Shown one piece after another: positions 34,401 through 44,393 of a stretch of DNA of 64,000 bases; within the stretch, counting starts at the first letter, position 1, and every line of letters starts with the position of its first letter. The position numbers were made by a program, and so were the translations under genes. The notes below the pieces were generated by a model. It was not told where the DNA came from. It searched no databases and saw only the letters and a list, made by a program, of their open reading frames with translations. The DNA comes from Mytilus californianus. Its lineage: Eukaryota; Mollusca; Bivalvia; Mytilida; Mytilidae. Where the stretch lies: the NCBI RefSeq assembly GCF_021869535.1, contig NW_026262668.1, positions 74,421,558 to 74,485,557 on the forward strand. The letters run 5' to 3'.

Positions 34401-36829
34401 CAGTGAGGCCTTCAACCAGCAGCAAAAAAACTATCACCTCACTGCAAGTTTAAGACGCCCCCTAGCACCATAAAGAAATCTAACCTTTTGTTAAGATACG
34501 AGTGCAATCATATGCAAAAATACTAATAGAATATGACCATGCTTCTTTGTCTATTTCCCTATCATTTTCATTTTCAAAAAATCTTAGAATTTAATTGGAA
34601 TGCACGATATCACAGTTCTGACTTCATGACTCCTATGTTTGGCAAATAAAGATAACAGGAAGTGCTCGAGCTGAAGTATGTATATTAACTCATAGAAGTT
34701 CAAGATGTCCTCCAATGCGAAAATGTACAAAACCTTGTAAAACTTCTATTAAAATTGTCTTCGACAAAAAAGTGTATGGCTGAATAATATTTTAATCTAA
34801 TGAATATTACAAAAAAATATTGAAATATTAGTTAGTCTTTTGAATATTCAAAATTCTAATATTGACTCTGTTAGTAAAACAAATGCAACAGAAAGTGTCT
34901 ATAACCCTTAGATATGCATTAATTACCTGAAACGACCATGTAAGCATCCCCAATTGTTTCTACTTTGTACACATCATAAACATCAATCCTCTCGTCAAAA
35001 CAAGAGTACAAATTATTCAGCATGTCCACAACCTGCAACGGAGAGCTCTGAGCAGAAATGGATGTGAATCCTACTATATCACTGAAGAATATAGTGGACT
35101 CACTGTACTGCTCTGCGTTAACCTGTTCACTTCTTTTCAGCATTTCTGCTACCTCTCTAGGTAACATCTGATATAAGAGCATGTCTGTCAATTTCTTTTC
35201 TTTATTAAGTGCCTTAGTTCTGTAATCAAATAACTTAATTATTATATAATCAATAATGTTAGATCTATAGGTTTCGTTTTCTATCGCACACTCTTTAACA
35301 GTTCATAAATATTTATCAAATGCTTGAAATGGAATATTATTAATATTCGTTCTATGATTAAATGTAATATTCTTATCTCGGTTATATGCTAAGTACTTGT
35401 GTGTTAACTCGAAACGTTTGATAACAGGAAACCTTGCTATTAGATAACAGAAAATCATGTTATTTGAAAACAGGGAATCTTGTTATTTGATAACAGTGGT
35501 CCTGTTATCAAACAGCTTATTTCTTTAAAATATGGTAGCACAACTTATGAAAAAACCAGTCGCACTACTAGTGGATGTGATCTCTGATTGGGCTGAAAGA
35601 GTTATCAATCTTTAGTGATTGATATTGAATTAATACTTAAATTAAATCATGTTCACGAGAACATTTATTTTCAAATATTATTTAAAAATCACATTGTTAA
35701 AATCGCGAAACGCCTTTATGAAACGTTTTCTAATCAATACATTCTCATGCTAATTCAATGTCGAAGGTGATTTTTACATCTTACCTATTTGCAATTGAGA
35801 TGGAGTACTTTTGAATTTCCGATGTAAGTGAGTAGACAGCAAAAACAATCAGTGGGCAAACAATCAAAATAACTCCAAAAACAATACAAATAGTGATAAC
35901 ACTCTTCAGTTCCTCGTCCGAGGCTTTGGCAAGATTCTCGTCTATTGTAAGTGCAAGTGCGTTCTGTGTCCTTGTCAAAACGCCTTGGTATATAGTCATG
36001 TTATCAAACCACATCTGTGCTTCCGTAATTGATGCTGATTCACGGGAATAGTTATTTGACTTGATTCGATTCCTGAACTCTTCTATACGCCCACTTACAT
36101 TTGCATTCTTAGCCAATTCGAAATTATAAATATCAAATGCTATTTGCGAATAAAATCTTGCGGACTCGAACGTCACATTAGCTCTATCCTGATTTTCCAT
36201 AAATAGCAAATATTCTTCTCTTGTCTCAAATCCGCCCGTCGCATAGAATGATACACCTAATGCTCTTTCTCTTCCAAATAGTTCGCTGGACACGATAATT
36301 TCTTGATAAGCTACAACATCTTTCCAGACTGAACCTGTACTGGACTCGCTGACGGAATCATACAACCATGTTAATAAGACCATGATGCTGTTAGAGTAAA
36401 AATTTAGTTCCGTTTCCACTGACTGATTGTAAACGTCTAGTTGGTACCTATGTTTGTTAAGGTAAGACAAAAAACGCTCCCGTGTCTCCATTTCGTTTAT
36501 AATGTCGTCACCTCTTGGCCATTTTGATAAATTCTGAATAGCTAGATCTGTGTCAGGATACCGTTGAAGCAAGAAATCTTTTGTCTCAGGCTTTATATTA
36601 CTGACATAGAGTGCACTCATATCCCGTTCAAACTGTATGGTACGGAGTAAAGCACCGAGCTCTATACTGAAAGACAGTAGTTCTCGAACGCTGGATGAAC
36701 TAATATAGCTGTCTATTGCAATAATGAAGGTATTTGCTGTCATCCCTGTAATTACAAGTACTGGAATCATAACTACGGACAACATCTTTATCATTTGCTT
36801 GCGTTTTCCAGCATCTGTAATTGGGTTAC
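23911..36829 (-). CDS. Membrane guanylate-cyclase-like protein, NIT-type sensor (both ends unresolved)
   Basis: Six exons join in frame: 36829-35785, 35219-34927, 32739-32602, 28469-28371, 27683-27592 and 24055-23911, about 603 residues. Helix 1 is at about residues 14-38 ([15 protein letters not shown]). An extracellular region of about 270 residues follows, with alpha-helical sequence resembling NIT sensor domains. Helix 2 is at about 309-335 ([13 protein letters not shown]), then an HNOBA-like linker ([20 protein letters not shown]). The class III cyclase domain has the metal Asp in FFSDIVGFT (about 396), the second Asp 44 residues later in KVETIGDAY (this motif also carries the guanine-contacting Glu), and the purine Cys in MPRYCLFG. 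Oddity: the usual GDTVNTASRMES reads [12 protein letters not shown], so the transition-state Asn is Ser and the Arg is Lys. No kinase-homology domain. The first exon enters in phase 1, so an upstream exon (start, any signal sequence) is missing. The final exon ends in phase 1 at a donor, so a last exon was not found; reading through gives only about ten more residues. The remaining intron sequence is repeats. Confidence 0.88.
24350..24388 (+). other. Hammerhead-like motif
   Basis: Plus strand has CTGAAGA (position 7 of the hammerhead core may be any base), a GACA/TGTC stem II, GAAA, then a hairpin TGCGC...GTGCA. The conserved U-H cleavage dinucleotide does not follow stem III directly, so activity is doubtful. 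The same phrase ('gtcgaaatgcgcatctgg') is one I know from dispersed Mytilus repeats. It lies in a cyclase intron. Confidence 0.3.
24525..24850 (+). repeat. Dispersed 'gattgccaatgag' repeats
   Basis: Two partial copies side by side, at 24525-24590 and 24700-24850, the second reading 'gatgtggtatgattgcc', 'ggcaattgtacggcc' and 'agtcggctataaaag'. They end directly against the SINE array at 24851. Confidence 0.65.
24851..26190 (-). mobile_element. Threefold tandem array of a tRNA-derived SINE (440-bp unit)
   Basis: Units begin at about 24851, 25292 and 25732, with a partial restart at 26172; spacing is 441, 440 and 440, and copies differ at few positions. On the minus strand each unit has a tRNA-like stretch (25255-25350 in the middle unit): 'gcctaggtggtcgtgtgatc', 'tagcgcgtcgga', a long variable-arm-like part, then box B 'gagttcgaatcccggcg'. 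The GGYCG...TCTA...GCG order resembles leucine or serine tRNA. The body holds 'gcaaatttttt...' and 'gatggtgatacatggctg'. The repeated frames of 70-87 residues inside (ending ELSLFQTYL) are by-products of the repeat. An inverted related pair is at 61915-62450. Confidence 0.78.
26370..26730 (+). repeat. Dispersed repeat, with a 'gaggccgaaacgtt' junction
   Basis: 26410-26730 continues the 'caccgtacg...cctttaacaatg' family into 'cttctgacttgggacagg' and 'aacctgggacagtggtgtaac'. It is preceded at 26375-26405 by 'gaaaaaggcctgaggccgaaacgtt', a small hairpin followed by GAAAC that often marks ends of retroelements. 26750-27600 has nothing further that I can name, apart from a doubled 'cccgcg(a/t)ttgac(g)tagtt' phrase near 27285-27350. 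Confidence 0.5.
28788..28946. mobile_element. 159-bp MITE with 6-bp target duplication
   Basis: Starts 'cagtggcggatccat' and ends 'ggctggatctgcccctg', an imperfect terminal inverted repeat. It is flanked on both sides by the direct repeat ctaagc (28782-28787 and 28947-28952). The inside is mostly runs of C and G with T-tracts ('ggaacccccc'). It sits upstream of cyclase exon 4 (in the intron between exons 3 and 4). Ends of this kind are typical of non-autonomous hAT-like elements. Confidence 0.75.
29271..30067. mobile_element. hAT-like MITE inserted in a TA microsatellite
   Basis: The left end 'tagggatgtcaac' (29271-29283) and right end 'gttgacattccta' (30055-30067) are terminal inverted repeats with one mismatch. 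Subterminal 'cgagtactcgagtatcgctc' palindromes follow on both sides. Length is about 797 bases. Both flanks are (TA)n, so the target duplication cannot be separated from the microsatellite. No transposase frame is inside. The frames of 65-121 residues crossing it are by-products. Confidence 0.72.
30105..31085 (+). CDS. Penelope-like element fragment: RT C-terminus plus GIY-YIG endonuclease
   Basis: Open for 326 residues, opposite in strand to the cyclase gene whose intron holds it. Residues 1-70 match the end of a Penelope-like reverse transcriptase ([40 protein letters not shown]). Residues about 185-200 form a Cys cluster ([14 protein letters not shown]) typical of the linker. Residues about 225-315 are the GIY-YIG endonuclease ([16 protein letters not shown], the Arg in NIRLNNHR, and ENFWIHQL with the catalytic Glu). 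The RT palm with YxDD is missing. The frame starts immediately after a (TA)n tract and the MITE at 29271-30067, so the element is truncated at its 5' end. The Met is only the first in frame, not a true start. The uninterrupted frame suggests a fairly young copy. Confidence 0.85.
   Translation: MEKINFLDTTSYIKNGTIITDLHTKQTDKHQFLSPKSCHPKHCSRGIPFSQALRIKRICSTENTQNTRLGQLRKHLVVRGYNNNIIDSAFERANKTSRQELLEYKDKNKAANRTPLVLTYHPDFKNVSSIVQKHWKIIENDSNLKKVFSSPPVMAFRRPKNIRDKLVTSVLAKQPTPSPGCYKQCGRRNCLCCKAANTSSSFISSVTKQNYTIYSNSNCKTENSIYILTCDTCGIQYVGETMDKFNIRLNNHRSWYKTNKNCPLTRHLRSTKHSFDNVTFQIIEVNTEWDTTARRRRENFWIHQLHTLEPDGLNEKDEKRYRKDKE
31435..32396 (+). repeat. Recent tandem duplication, 536-bp spacing
   Basis: 31435-31856 recurs at 31971-32396, almost base for base ('caagtctaaatt(a/g)aaaac', 'gattgcgttggataaaaacc', 'tatccggatttcgacaata'). 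About 110 bases unique to the first unit separate them. The block follows a (TA)n tract and lies some 350 bases downstream of the Penelope-like reading frame. Penelope elements often carry such direct repeats (pseudo-LTRs), so this may be part of that element. Both small frames starting [10 protein letters not shown] are by-products. Confidence 0.75.
33012..33670 (-). mobile_element. Reverse-transcriptase relic with YLDD box
   Basis: 33012-33060 is a fragment of the 'gagtaccaatgagacaac' repeat. On the minus strand, 33440-33600 reads [42 protein letters not shown] with the 'SLDN' continuation is the RT active-site region of a non-LTR or Penelope-type element. 33270-33350 ('atggggcacagcgaacgag') is the flank of the same repeat, seen again at 43610. 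Stops and frameshifts mark it as dead. The plus-strand frame at 33680-33985 is not recognised. Confidence 0.6.
35420..35515. repeat. Tandem/inverted 'gttatttgataacag' repeat
   Basis: Variants of 'gttatttgataacag', itself nearly palindromic, occur four to five times in under 100 bases (35440, 35460, 35480 and 35500 region), some inverted. It lies in the cyclase intron between the membrane-domain exon and the first catalytic exon. No function is implied. Confidence 0.55.
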
Positions 36830-36884
36830 CTGTAGATAGATATTTATATTTTTTCACCTTTTATGATCATGCAAAATGAAATAT

Positions 36885-36950
36885 AATCGCATTGGTGGTC
36901 TCAGGGTAGCATGCTCTCTTTGAGAGCGGGACGTCGTGGGTTCGATTAAA
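36885..36950 (+). repeat. tRNA-like SINE head (relic)
   Basis: 'gtggtctcagggtagcatg' (box-A-like), a 'gctctctttgagagc' hairpin in anticodon position, and 'gtcgtgggttcgatt' (box-B-like). The acceptor ends do not pair and no CCA-side stem is visible, so this is a SINE head or tRNA relic, not a working tRNA gene. It sits just upstream of the first visible cyclase exon. Confidence 0.5.
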
Positions 36951-37650
36951 CATAATACGTTTGAAATTGGTATACACGATGGATACAGAGTGTAACGTGC
37001 AATCGTCCTGAATGTACCTATATACCATTGGAGGCCCAACAGTCATCAATATTATTGTACAAATATTTATATATAGAGAAAAACTTGGGAAGTTTGTATT
37101 ACTTTTCAACACTTCAATATATGCAATATCATCTTTAATATTTTAATATTTTGGACGGAATTACAGCTGTATTGCGTTAAATTTACATTTTGTACCTGTA
37201 CCAAGTCTGGCTGTCTGGACCATGTGTTTTTTTTCGTTGATGTTTGTCTATGTTTGTATGTCAGTTTTTCGGAAAAGTCGGTTGATTGTAGTTGATGTGA
37301 TTTGTTGTACTGTGCAAAACAAATTATATATGACACTGCTTTGGCATAAGTTATGTAAAAATGTTGTAGGCTAGACGCACGTTCTGTCTATATAGGTACC
37401 ATCAGTGACTCTTGAATGAAAACAGTGAGAAGGCAAAATCAATTAAAAATTTGAACAGCATTAAAAACCGAAAAAACCGAAAATTCTGAAAAATTGTGAC
37501 AAATAAGACGTGTAAAACTAGAATAACATCTTCAGCCTGGTTTAAAATACCTCTGCATAATTATGATTTCACAAATAGTTGCTACTTATTATTAATTGTA
37601 AACGTACTTCTAAATACAGTGACACATCTTGTAGCTAATTATCTGTTGTA

Positions 37651-37990
37651 AAAGAGAGGCGAAAGATACCAAAGGGACATTCAAACTCGTAAGTCGGAAA
37701 TAGACTAACAACGCCATGGCAACAAATCAAGATCAAGAGACAAAAAAAGTACGAGTTAAGTATACAAAACACAACATAGAAAACAAAAGACTGCGCAACA
37801 CGAACCTCACCAAAAAAACGGGGGTAATCTCATGTGCTCCGGAATGGTAAGTATTTCCTGCTCCATGTGTGGCCCTTGTCGTGTTGCTCATGTGAGTTTA
37901 AACCTGGTGATAAGCCAAATGCGGTAGGTCACATTCGGGGAAAAGGAGGACGGGATTGCGGTTACGACGATTGGAACATACCTCTTCATA
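37651..37990 (+). repeat. 3' end fragment of the 17680-19600 retroelement family
   Basis: 'aaaagagaggcgaaagatacc', 'agggacattcaaactc', 'aacgccatggcaacaaa', 'cgaacctcaccaaaaaa', 'ggtcacattcgggg' and 'gggattgcggttacgacg'. Other fragments: 49722-50020, 55105-55300 and an inverted end at 50040-50128. Order and overlap with 17680-17720 show one family whose 3' ends are at the low-coordinate side. The frame at 37834-38109 is a by-product. Confidence 0.65.
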
Positions 37991-38429
37991 AAGTATGTCA
38001 CATCGTGTTGCTTTTATCGATTGTAAACGTACCTCTATATATAGTGTCGTATCTTGTTGCTTATTGGCTATTGTATACGTACTTCAATATCAGTGTCATA
38101 AAACTATAAAAGTTGAAAAGAGCTTAACTCATCAGATCGATACATAGCAACAAAAAAGTGACAAAAACACAGACCGGACGTGGCATGGTATTTATACATC
38201 TTACAACAAAAAAGACACTGAATACAGATCTGAGAGTACTCGCAGTTACTGACAGCTAGTTCAAAGCCAATAACAACTAACAAAAAAATTATGTTTCTAA
38301 GACTAAATTATCAATCCGTACACATCCAATATCTAATGGATTTAGTGTAATGACGTCATTAACAGTCAGAGAAAAACATTACCTTGCGCAATGTCAAAAT
38401 ATAGGTATAGACAGATTGAAGAACCGTGT

Positions 38430-38880
38430 AAACCTACCTCAACATAAAGTGTCACATCTTGTTGCTATTATCTATTGTAAACTCTACATAAAGTGTCATA
38501 CCGTGTTGCTAATTGTCTATTGTATACGAACCTCTACAAACAGTGTAACATCTTGTTGCCATTTATCTATTGTAAACGTAGTACTACCTCAACATACAGT
38601 GTGTCACATCTTGTTGCTATTTATCTATTGTAAACGTATATTTACATACAATGTCATATCTTGTTGCTAATTTTCTATTGCAAACGTACTTCTACAAACA
38701 GCGTCACACTTTGTTGCTACTTATCTATTGTTAGCTTAGTACTTCAGCATACAGTGTCACATCTTGTTGCTATTATCTATTGTAAACGTACCTCTACACA
38801 AAGTGTCATATCGCGTTGCTATTTATCTATTGTAAACGTACCTCTACAAACAGCGTCGCACTTTGTTGCTACTTGTCTCA
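38430..38880 (+). repeat. Minisatellite, about 50-bp unit
   Basis: About nine units, each containing 'cagtgtcacatcttgttgct', 'atttatctattgtaaacgta' and 'cctctac(a)a', with unit length 45-58. Two looser units are at 37990-38100, and weak ones at 37565-37660, so the array has been interrupted by the repeat at 38110-38400 (a copy of the family at 1105, with 'gagagtactcgcagttactg'). Frames across the array repeat 'LSIVNV'-like residues and are by-products. Confidence 0.8.
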
Positions 38881-38984
38881 TGCTCAGCATGCTCGTTATT
38901 GCGTCATTGATCTGTGACGGAGTCAGAGAAATAATGGAATCAGTGGACACTGATCGTCCCTCATGAGTGTGTTGTTGAGTCTTT

Positions 38985-41000
38985 GTGGGGTGAATTTTTG
39001 AGTCACCCATATTTTTCATCTGAATAATATGGAAATATAGTGCATGATGAATATTGTAAGAAAGGATAACAGCATATGATAAGGACCCGTATAAAAATCG
39101 CTTTTTTAAATGTACTTTATTATTAAAAAAAACAGGTAACAAAAAGACATTTCTTCCGTGTTAAAACCTCATGTTATTCAAAGAACAAATAAAAGAAATC
39201 GATATATTATGAAGGAATAATGTTTTACTTGGTTCCGTATTTCTTGTCGTCTATGTTCCTTTGGCAGATTAAAAAACGAATTAAAGAGATATCCATGGAC
39301 GATAATAAATGTTAAACGGTAACTTACATACTTTTTAATATACACATCAATTTTGCAGCAATTAAACAACACAGATAATCCACCGAGGAAATTATACTTG
39401 ATTAGAAGGGGTCAACGAGGCATCCCCACAAAAAAGGAAAGAACATTAACTATAATAAATTAAGGTGGCCCACCCCATGAGGGTCCCCGGTAGAAAATTT
39501 TCATTTTCACAAATTTTGAAGATCTTTTTATGCTGAATCAAAAAATGCAAAGAAAAAAGGGGGTCACCAGGCTCGTGTTTTCCTCAAAGGGGGAGCGAAA
39601 TTAGCACTTTTAACCCTATTTTCAAGCATTTCCTGCCTTTCAACAATAAGAGCTTCATTAAATTCAAAGACTTTGAGAACTAAGTCAGTATGATTATTAT
39701 GTGAAAAAACATTAAAATTCTAAATCTAAACGTTTTCCTTGGTTGATTTAGACTTAAAATTCCTTTTATTTTTAGATTTATGTCCAAATTTTGCCATTTT
39801 CTAATTTCAGTTTTAGGCTAAAAATATTGGTTAAATCGACTTTTCGTAAAATTTCCCCGGTGAATTTTTTTTTAAACGGATATGTCAAAGCTATGAACTT
39901 TTCGAGCATAAGCATTTTTAAGGTAAAATAAAATGGGGGTCACCAGGCTTTTAAAAAAGTTATGAACTTTTGTTTTACCCCTCTAACCCAATTGGTCTGA
40001 TTTCAGTGCACTCCATTAATTACTTTTTTGTGTATTTTCTATTGATTGCTTTAATAAAATAATGTGTGCAATTATATCAATGGACGATATTTGAATATTA
40101 ATTTGTTTAACGTATAATTATTTGTAATTACAAAGCGAAATTTAGATTATTTTGGTGAAATACGGTAAGTTTGTCGGGCGCGAGTTGTTTCCCTTTAATT
40201 TGTAGCCCAAAACGGACAACGGAAATGTCAGGATCGCAGCACACACTTCTGATGAATACGACTTTATACCTGAATAGCAGACATAGTGGCGAATATACAA
40301 AGTTGAAGGTAGAGTTATTGCATATAAAAACATAGATTTGAACATTGAAGGCAGCCTAATGTTATCAGTATCACGAAAAAAACAAATGAGGGGGTTGTCT
40401 CAAAATACTCGCTGCGGTTGAAAACGTCCATGGGTTAAAACATGAATGATGTTTGCCCAACGTATTCTAAATGTCTTTTCTTAGTTTTACATGATATATT
40501 TGTAATGACTGGCTATCCTTCTGTGTTCATTTGACCGTAAACCGACAAATTGTGAGCATGTAACCTGGTGGTAAAATATCGGTTACAAAAAGTATGATTG
40601 TTGAGTTCGTTGGCAAGAAACTAAATGGTCTATTTGTAAATTAGAACCCCTACAGTATAGGGCAATATATTTTATTGGTCGATATGCTTTGATCATAATT
40701 TGTTAACAGTCACCTCTCCCCCCTCGTCAGGCGTCAAACGGTCATTTTCGGCTACCGTTAGCGACAAATTGGTTAAAATTTTATCGTGATTCGCAAAATA
40801 TCCTTATCGTGATTTGTCAGAGGTTTCAAATAATTATCCGTTACCGTTATTTTTGGGAATAAATTTAACGTGATTCGTCAAAATCAGTCGATTTTTTTTA
40901 TTGTCATAAAGAAAATTACATTTTATCGTCATGCACTTAAAATTACCGTTAACGTCATTTGTTAAGATTTTTTACCGTTATTCTTCATGAAGGTACATTG
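38985..41000. other. Gene-free stretch with two odd repetitive blocks
   Basis: 39475-39985 has 'gggggtcaccaggct' twice (39560 and 39935 region) in otherwise unrecognised sequence. 40735-40985 is built from repeated 'accgttaacgtcat(t)tgtca' and 'tcgtgattcgtcaa' phrases in loose tandem. I see no exon with supported splice sites. It lies upstream of the cyclase gene, so an unseen 5' exon of that gene could be in this interval or beyond. Confidence 0.45.
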
Positions 41001-42870
41001 TACCCCCATATTATGACCCTCAATAAACTCCTGGTCATTACTTAAACATGAAGATATTTCAAGTTACGTATTTATGACAGTGACAAAATGTAATAAAACG
41101 CAAAACTGATAGTGTGCAGATGAAACTCTCGATTCCATTTAAAGCATACTGTATGGATTTTACTCGTTGTTGAAGGCCGTATGATGACATACAGGTCCTT
41201 TGTTTACGGTTAAACGTTGCGTCATTGGCAGTCGTACACCATGTCAATGTTACAATTTTATTAGTGTTATGCACAACATCATACTTATATTTCTGTCCTT
41301 TTAAAATTTTATGTGAAAAAGTAACTAACCACTCTGTATTTCTGACCGTATTTCGTTTATTGAAGAAAGTTTTTGCATCGCTTGTTGACACCGAGAAAGG
41401 GTGCTCTCAGACACGCCCGCGTTCCGATGTCGTCAAAATTATTTTTGAGAAGACCCCTCAAAGCCATCGTTTCCAAGACGAAAAGCACGCGCTCGTCGTT
41501 TGAAACATGCGTTAAAAACTGCGCACTGTTAAAAGGCCGAGCCACCTTTATGGAAAAGTCGTCCCGTTTATCATTAACTTTGGTTTGGGAAATTCTATTA
41601 TTAAGATTTATGAAAGTTATGTTGAATAAATTAGATGAAGTACATTCCAAACGTCGAAACTGTCGAAATTATAGCTGGTAGTAAATTCCAAAAATCGAAT
41701 TTTACTTAAATTATAGCTTGTAGTACATTCAAAACATCGAAAGTTATTTTCACATATTTGCGTCATTTTTAAGTTCCCATAATGAAAAGTGTAATGCTAC
41801 TTAATTATCACTTGTTGATAAAACATTGATTTCATAACTATACTAGTAAAGGACTACCGCATACTGTAAAGAGTTGCCATGGCTACATTTCAAACATCCA
41901 GATTCTTGTAAGTTATGATATCGATTAAATACAAAAGTTCATATTAAAGTTGGATGACAATAAGAATTATAAAGCACAAGTGTGTTAAACGTTTTAGTCA
42001 GGACTAAACTTTCTGTGAACTAAATTTAAGTCATTTACTGAAAATATGGACACTAATAAGGCTGTAAAACTTTTTGTGTAAAAATCGCATGACAAACATA
42101 TCGATAATTGGCATGCTTATTTGCCAACAATTCCGATAAATCGGGTTGAGGTTGAAATAATCTACGAACTTACAAATTGTTAAAAAAAACCTGAACCTGA
42201 AGAATATGGTAAAACAGCTTTGCCTTCTAGTCACGGAAGCGCTTTCGTCAAATTAAGATGTGGAATAGCCCCGTTGAGGAGATATGCAAATATAGCTTTA
42301 GAAAACAGAGTATGTTATGTATGTGATGGTTTTATTGAAGACACAGCGCATGTTTTATGACGGTTTTAGAATCAATTTATTTTAAGTTGCTGAAACTCTC
42401 AATGAAAATTTCAATGATTTTGATGGCAACTAAAAATTAGTGTTTTTATTCCCAGACGTAAATATGATACGTGTGTGTGCCAAAACTTGAAATCAAAGAA
42501 TAAAAAGATCGCCTAGATTTTTTTTACCTAATTTGGACAAATTAAAGACTTATACTGTAGAAGACTTATAGAAAATGACCTACCGTATATTATTTCTGTT
42601 ACACATGTATGTTGGATTTGAATCAATCTTGGGGAAATTGTAAACGGGGATTAAAATGAAGGAAAAAGAAACAGCACATGGCGCCAAGCGACAAAAAAAA
42701 TTACAGTGACCATATGAGTCATGTGAGCTAAAAAGGAAATAACGTATCATGTAAAAATTAAGCTTTTCAATTCAAATCATTTGCGGTCGACGTTTTAATT
42801 TTGATTATATCCTTAAGATGTGAATCTCAAACTGGTTGGTCGCTAGTTCCATGGATTGATGTTTTATGGC
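41000..42870. other. Intergenic; overlapping frames, no assigned gene
   Basis: 41350-41530 is more GC-rich than its surroundings and has frames of about 100 residues on both strands (41373-41681 plus, 41357-41650 minus), without a recognisable domain, signal peptide or splice partner. I do not call either. 41690-42870 shows only a short local duplication ('aaattatagct(g/t)gtag' near 41665 and 41710). Confidence 0.4.
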
Positions 42871-43330
42871 ACAGTACATGTATGATTGCCGACGAGACAA
42901 CTACACTTTATCCACCATAAACCAAAGGACGAGGAGGTAAACAACTATAGGTCACCGTACGGCCTTCAACAATGGGCAAAATCCATTCAGTGAGGTAGGC
43001 TATAAGTGGCAACGGTATGATAACATGTGAAACAATTCAAAAGAGAAAATCAACGGTCTGATTTAAGATAAAACTATAAAAGAGAAGCAAATATGACAGG
43101 CAGACGACAACCACTATATAGCAAGATCCTGACTTGGGACAGGCACATAACGAGTACAGTTTGGTTAAACATGCTTTTGCTCAACTCTCTCCTCATCTTG
43201 GACTTTGCTGTTACAGTACAACAGAAGAACAAACAATAACAATCAGTTGGGATTGGCTTGACTTAATAGATCCAAACAAAAATCTGATTTGTATTCGAAG
43301 TATCGTATAAAGATAATAGTTAACGACCTT
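42870..43330 (+). repeat. Long copy of the 'gattgccaatgag' family
   Basis: Reads 'tgattgccgacgagacaac', 'ggtcaccgtacggccttcaacaatg', 'cctgacttgggacaggcac' and 'gttacagtacaacagaag', in the family order. It is one of the most complete copies in the window. Confidence 0.7.
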
Positions 43331-43589
43331 ACTACAGTGTTAATATGATAACCTTTAATAATATGTGTATTCAACGGATTAATAAGTTTGTATTGATCGT
43401 ATCTAAATTGGCGGGCTCTTTGAACAACATCGCATTAAGACTACGGGTGTGATATCCGGTTTGTAATAATGTTTTTACAGGTAAAACAAAACTTCCAAAC
43501 CAAGTCTTTTTATCTATGAAGAAATTTAAGTTATTTGTGGAAACGAATTCCCCTGCTTAAAGTTTTTCCAGTTATACATAGATTACGTG

Positions 43590-43990
43590 TATTTAAACGG
43601 TACTACAGACACGGGTATAGCGAACGAGTTTGAAAATATACACACAGAAAGGATGAGCCAAAGGAATATTCCGTCCTAAAAAAAGGAAATCGACAATAGG
43701 AAACAAAAATCGTCTCTTTAGTCCAAAAATTTGTTAATCATGGAATTTCCAGTTTCATCTGAAATATTCAAATCCAGAAAAGAAAAATGATAACTTCTGT
43801 TTATATTAGATTTATTTAAAGTTAGCTCCCATGGGGAAATTTTCGCAGTATGATAAGAAAATTTTGATTATTAGAAGCAAAAATACCAACAAGAAAAAGG
43901 AAAATGTTATCAAATTTTTCTATTAAATGGAATATAGATGGATGTTTTCTGAGTTTTGTCGAAAACTGTGATTCATAACAATAAAAGAAC
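43590..43990 (-). mobile_element. Second reverse-transcriptase relic
   Basis: Aligns with 33270-33600: 'agcgaacgagtt(t/g)g', 'agatttatttaaag', and then on the minus strand the region after the YxDD box (gtttttgcttctaataatcaaaat versus gttttttctttagataatcaagaa). It is more decayed than the first copy. 44000-44300 shows nothing further. Confidence 0.5.
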
Positions 43991-44352
43991 AGGGGCGCAG
44001 ATGGCATATAAGTATACAACCTGTCGATAAACTGTTTAGGAAAGAGTGTGTATACATACACATTTGAGCTTAAAGTACATAAAAATCAATCAAGAGTAGA
44101 CCAAGTTAATGTGGGTGTGTTTGCTTATGACGGTGTATGTAAGGGGTAGGGTTCATTTCTGCTGAATTTAATTTATTCATTATTTGTTTCAGCATCCGAT
44201 GTTGTTTAAAACTACTGGTATTTGAGTTTCCCGAGTTTAAGTCCTACCCATTAAATATTTTACAACAATTATACACATATCCATGAAATCAAAATGTCTT
44301 TCAGCGCAAAATATTATTGTTGAAGACAGTCTTATTGCATTGATTCGGGCGC

Positions 44353-44393
44353 TTGTGATGATTCTTATGTAGATGTAACGCGCGTCTGGTGTA
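44353..44393 (+). other. Decayed hammerhead-like motif
   Basis: Plus strand TGATGA, a TCTTATGTAGA stem-loop, GTAAC and 'gcgcgtctggtgtaa'. It carries the same GTAA variant in place of GAAA as the copy at 3083-3122, which suggests a shared subfamily rather than independent decay. The core C before TGATGA is also lost. Confidence 0.3.

Noticed and set aside
36885-36950. Possible tRNA gene
   Set aside because: Box A and box B resemblance only; acceptor stem does not pair and the T-arm context is broken, so treated as a SINE head.
38350-38966. Frames with repeated 'YCK...TS' or 'LSIVNV' residues that look like a repeat protein
   Set aside because: Translation of a minisatellite in changing frames; no start context or splice support.
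41357-41681. Overlapping frames of about 100 residues on both strands in a GC-richer patch
   Set aside because: No domain, signal peptide or splice partner; both strands open equally, so neither is favoured.
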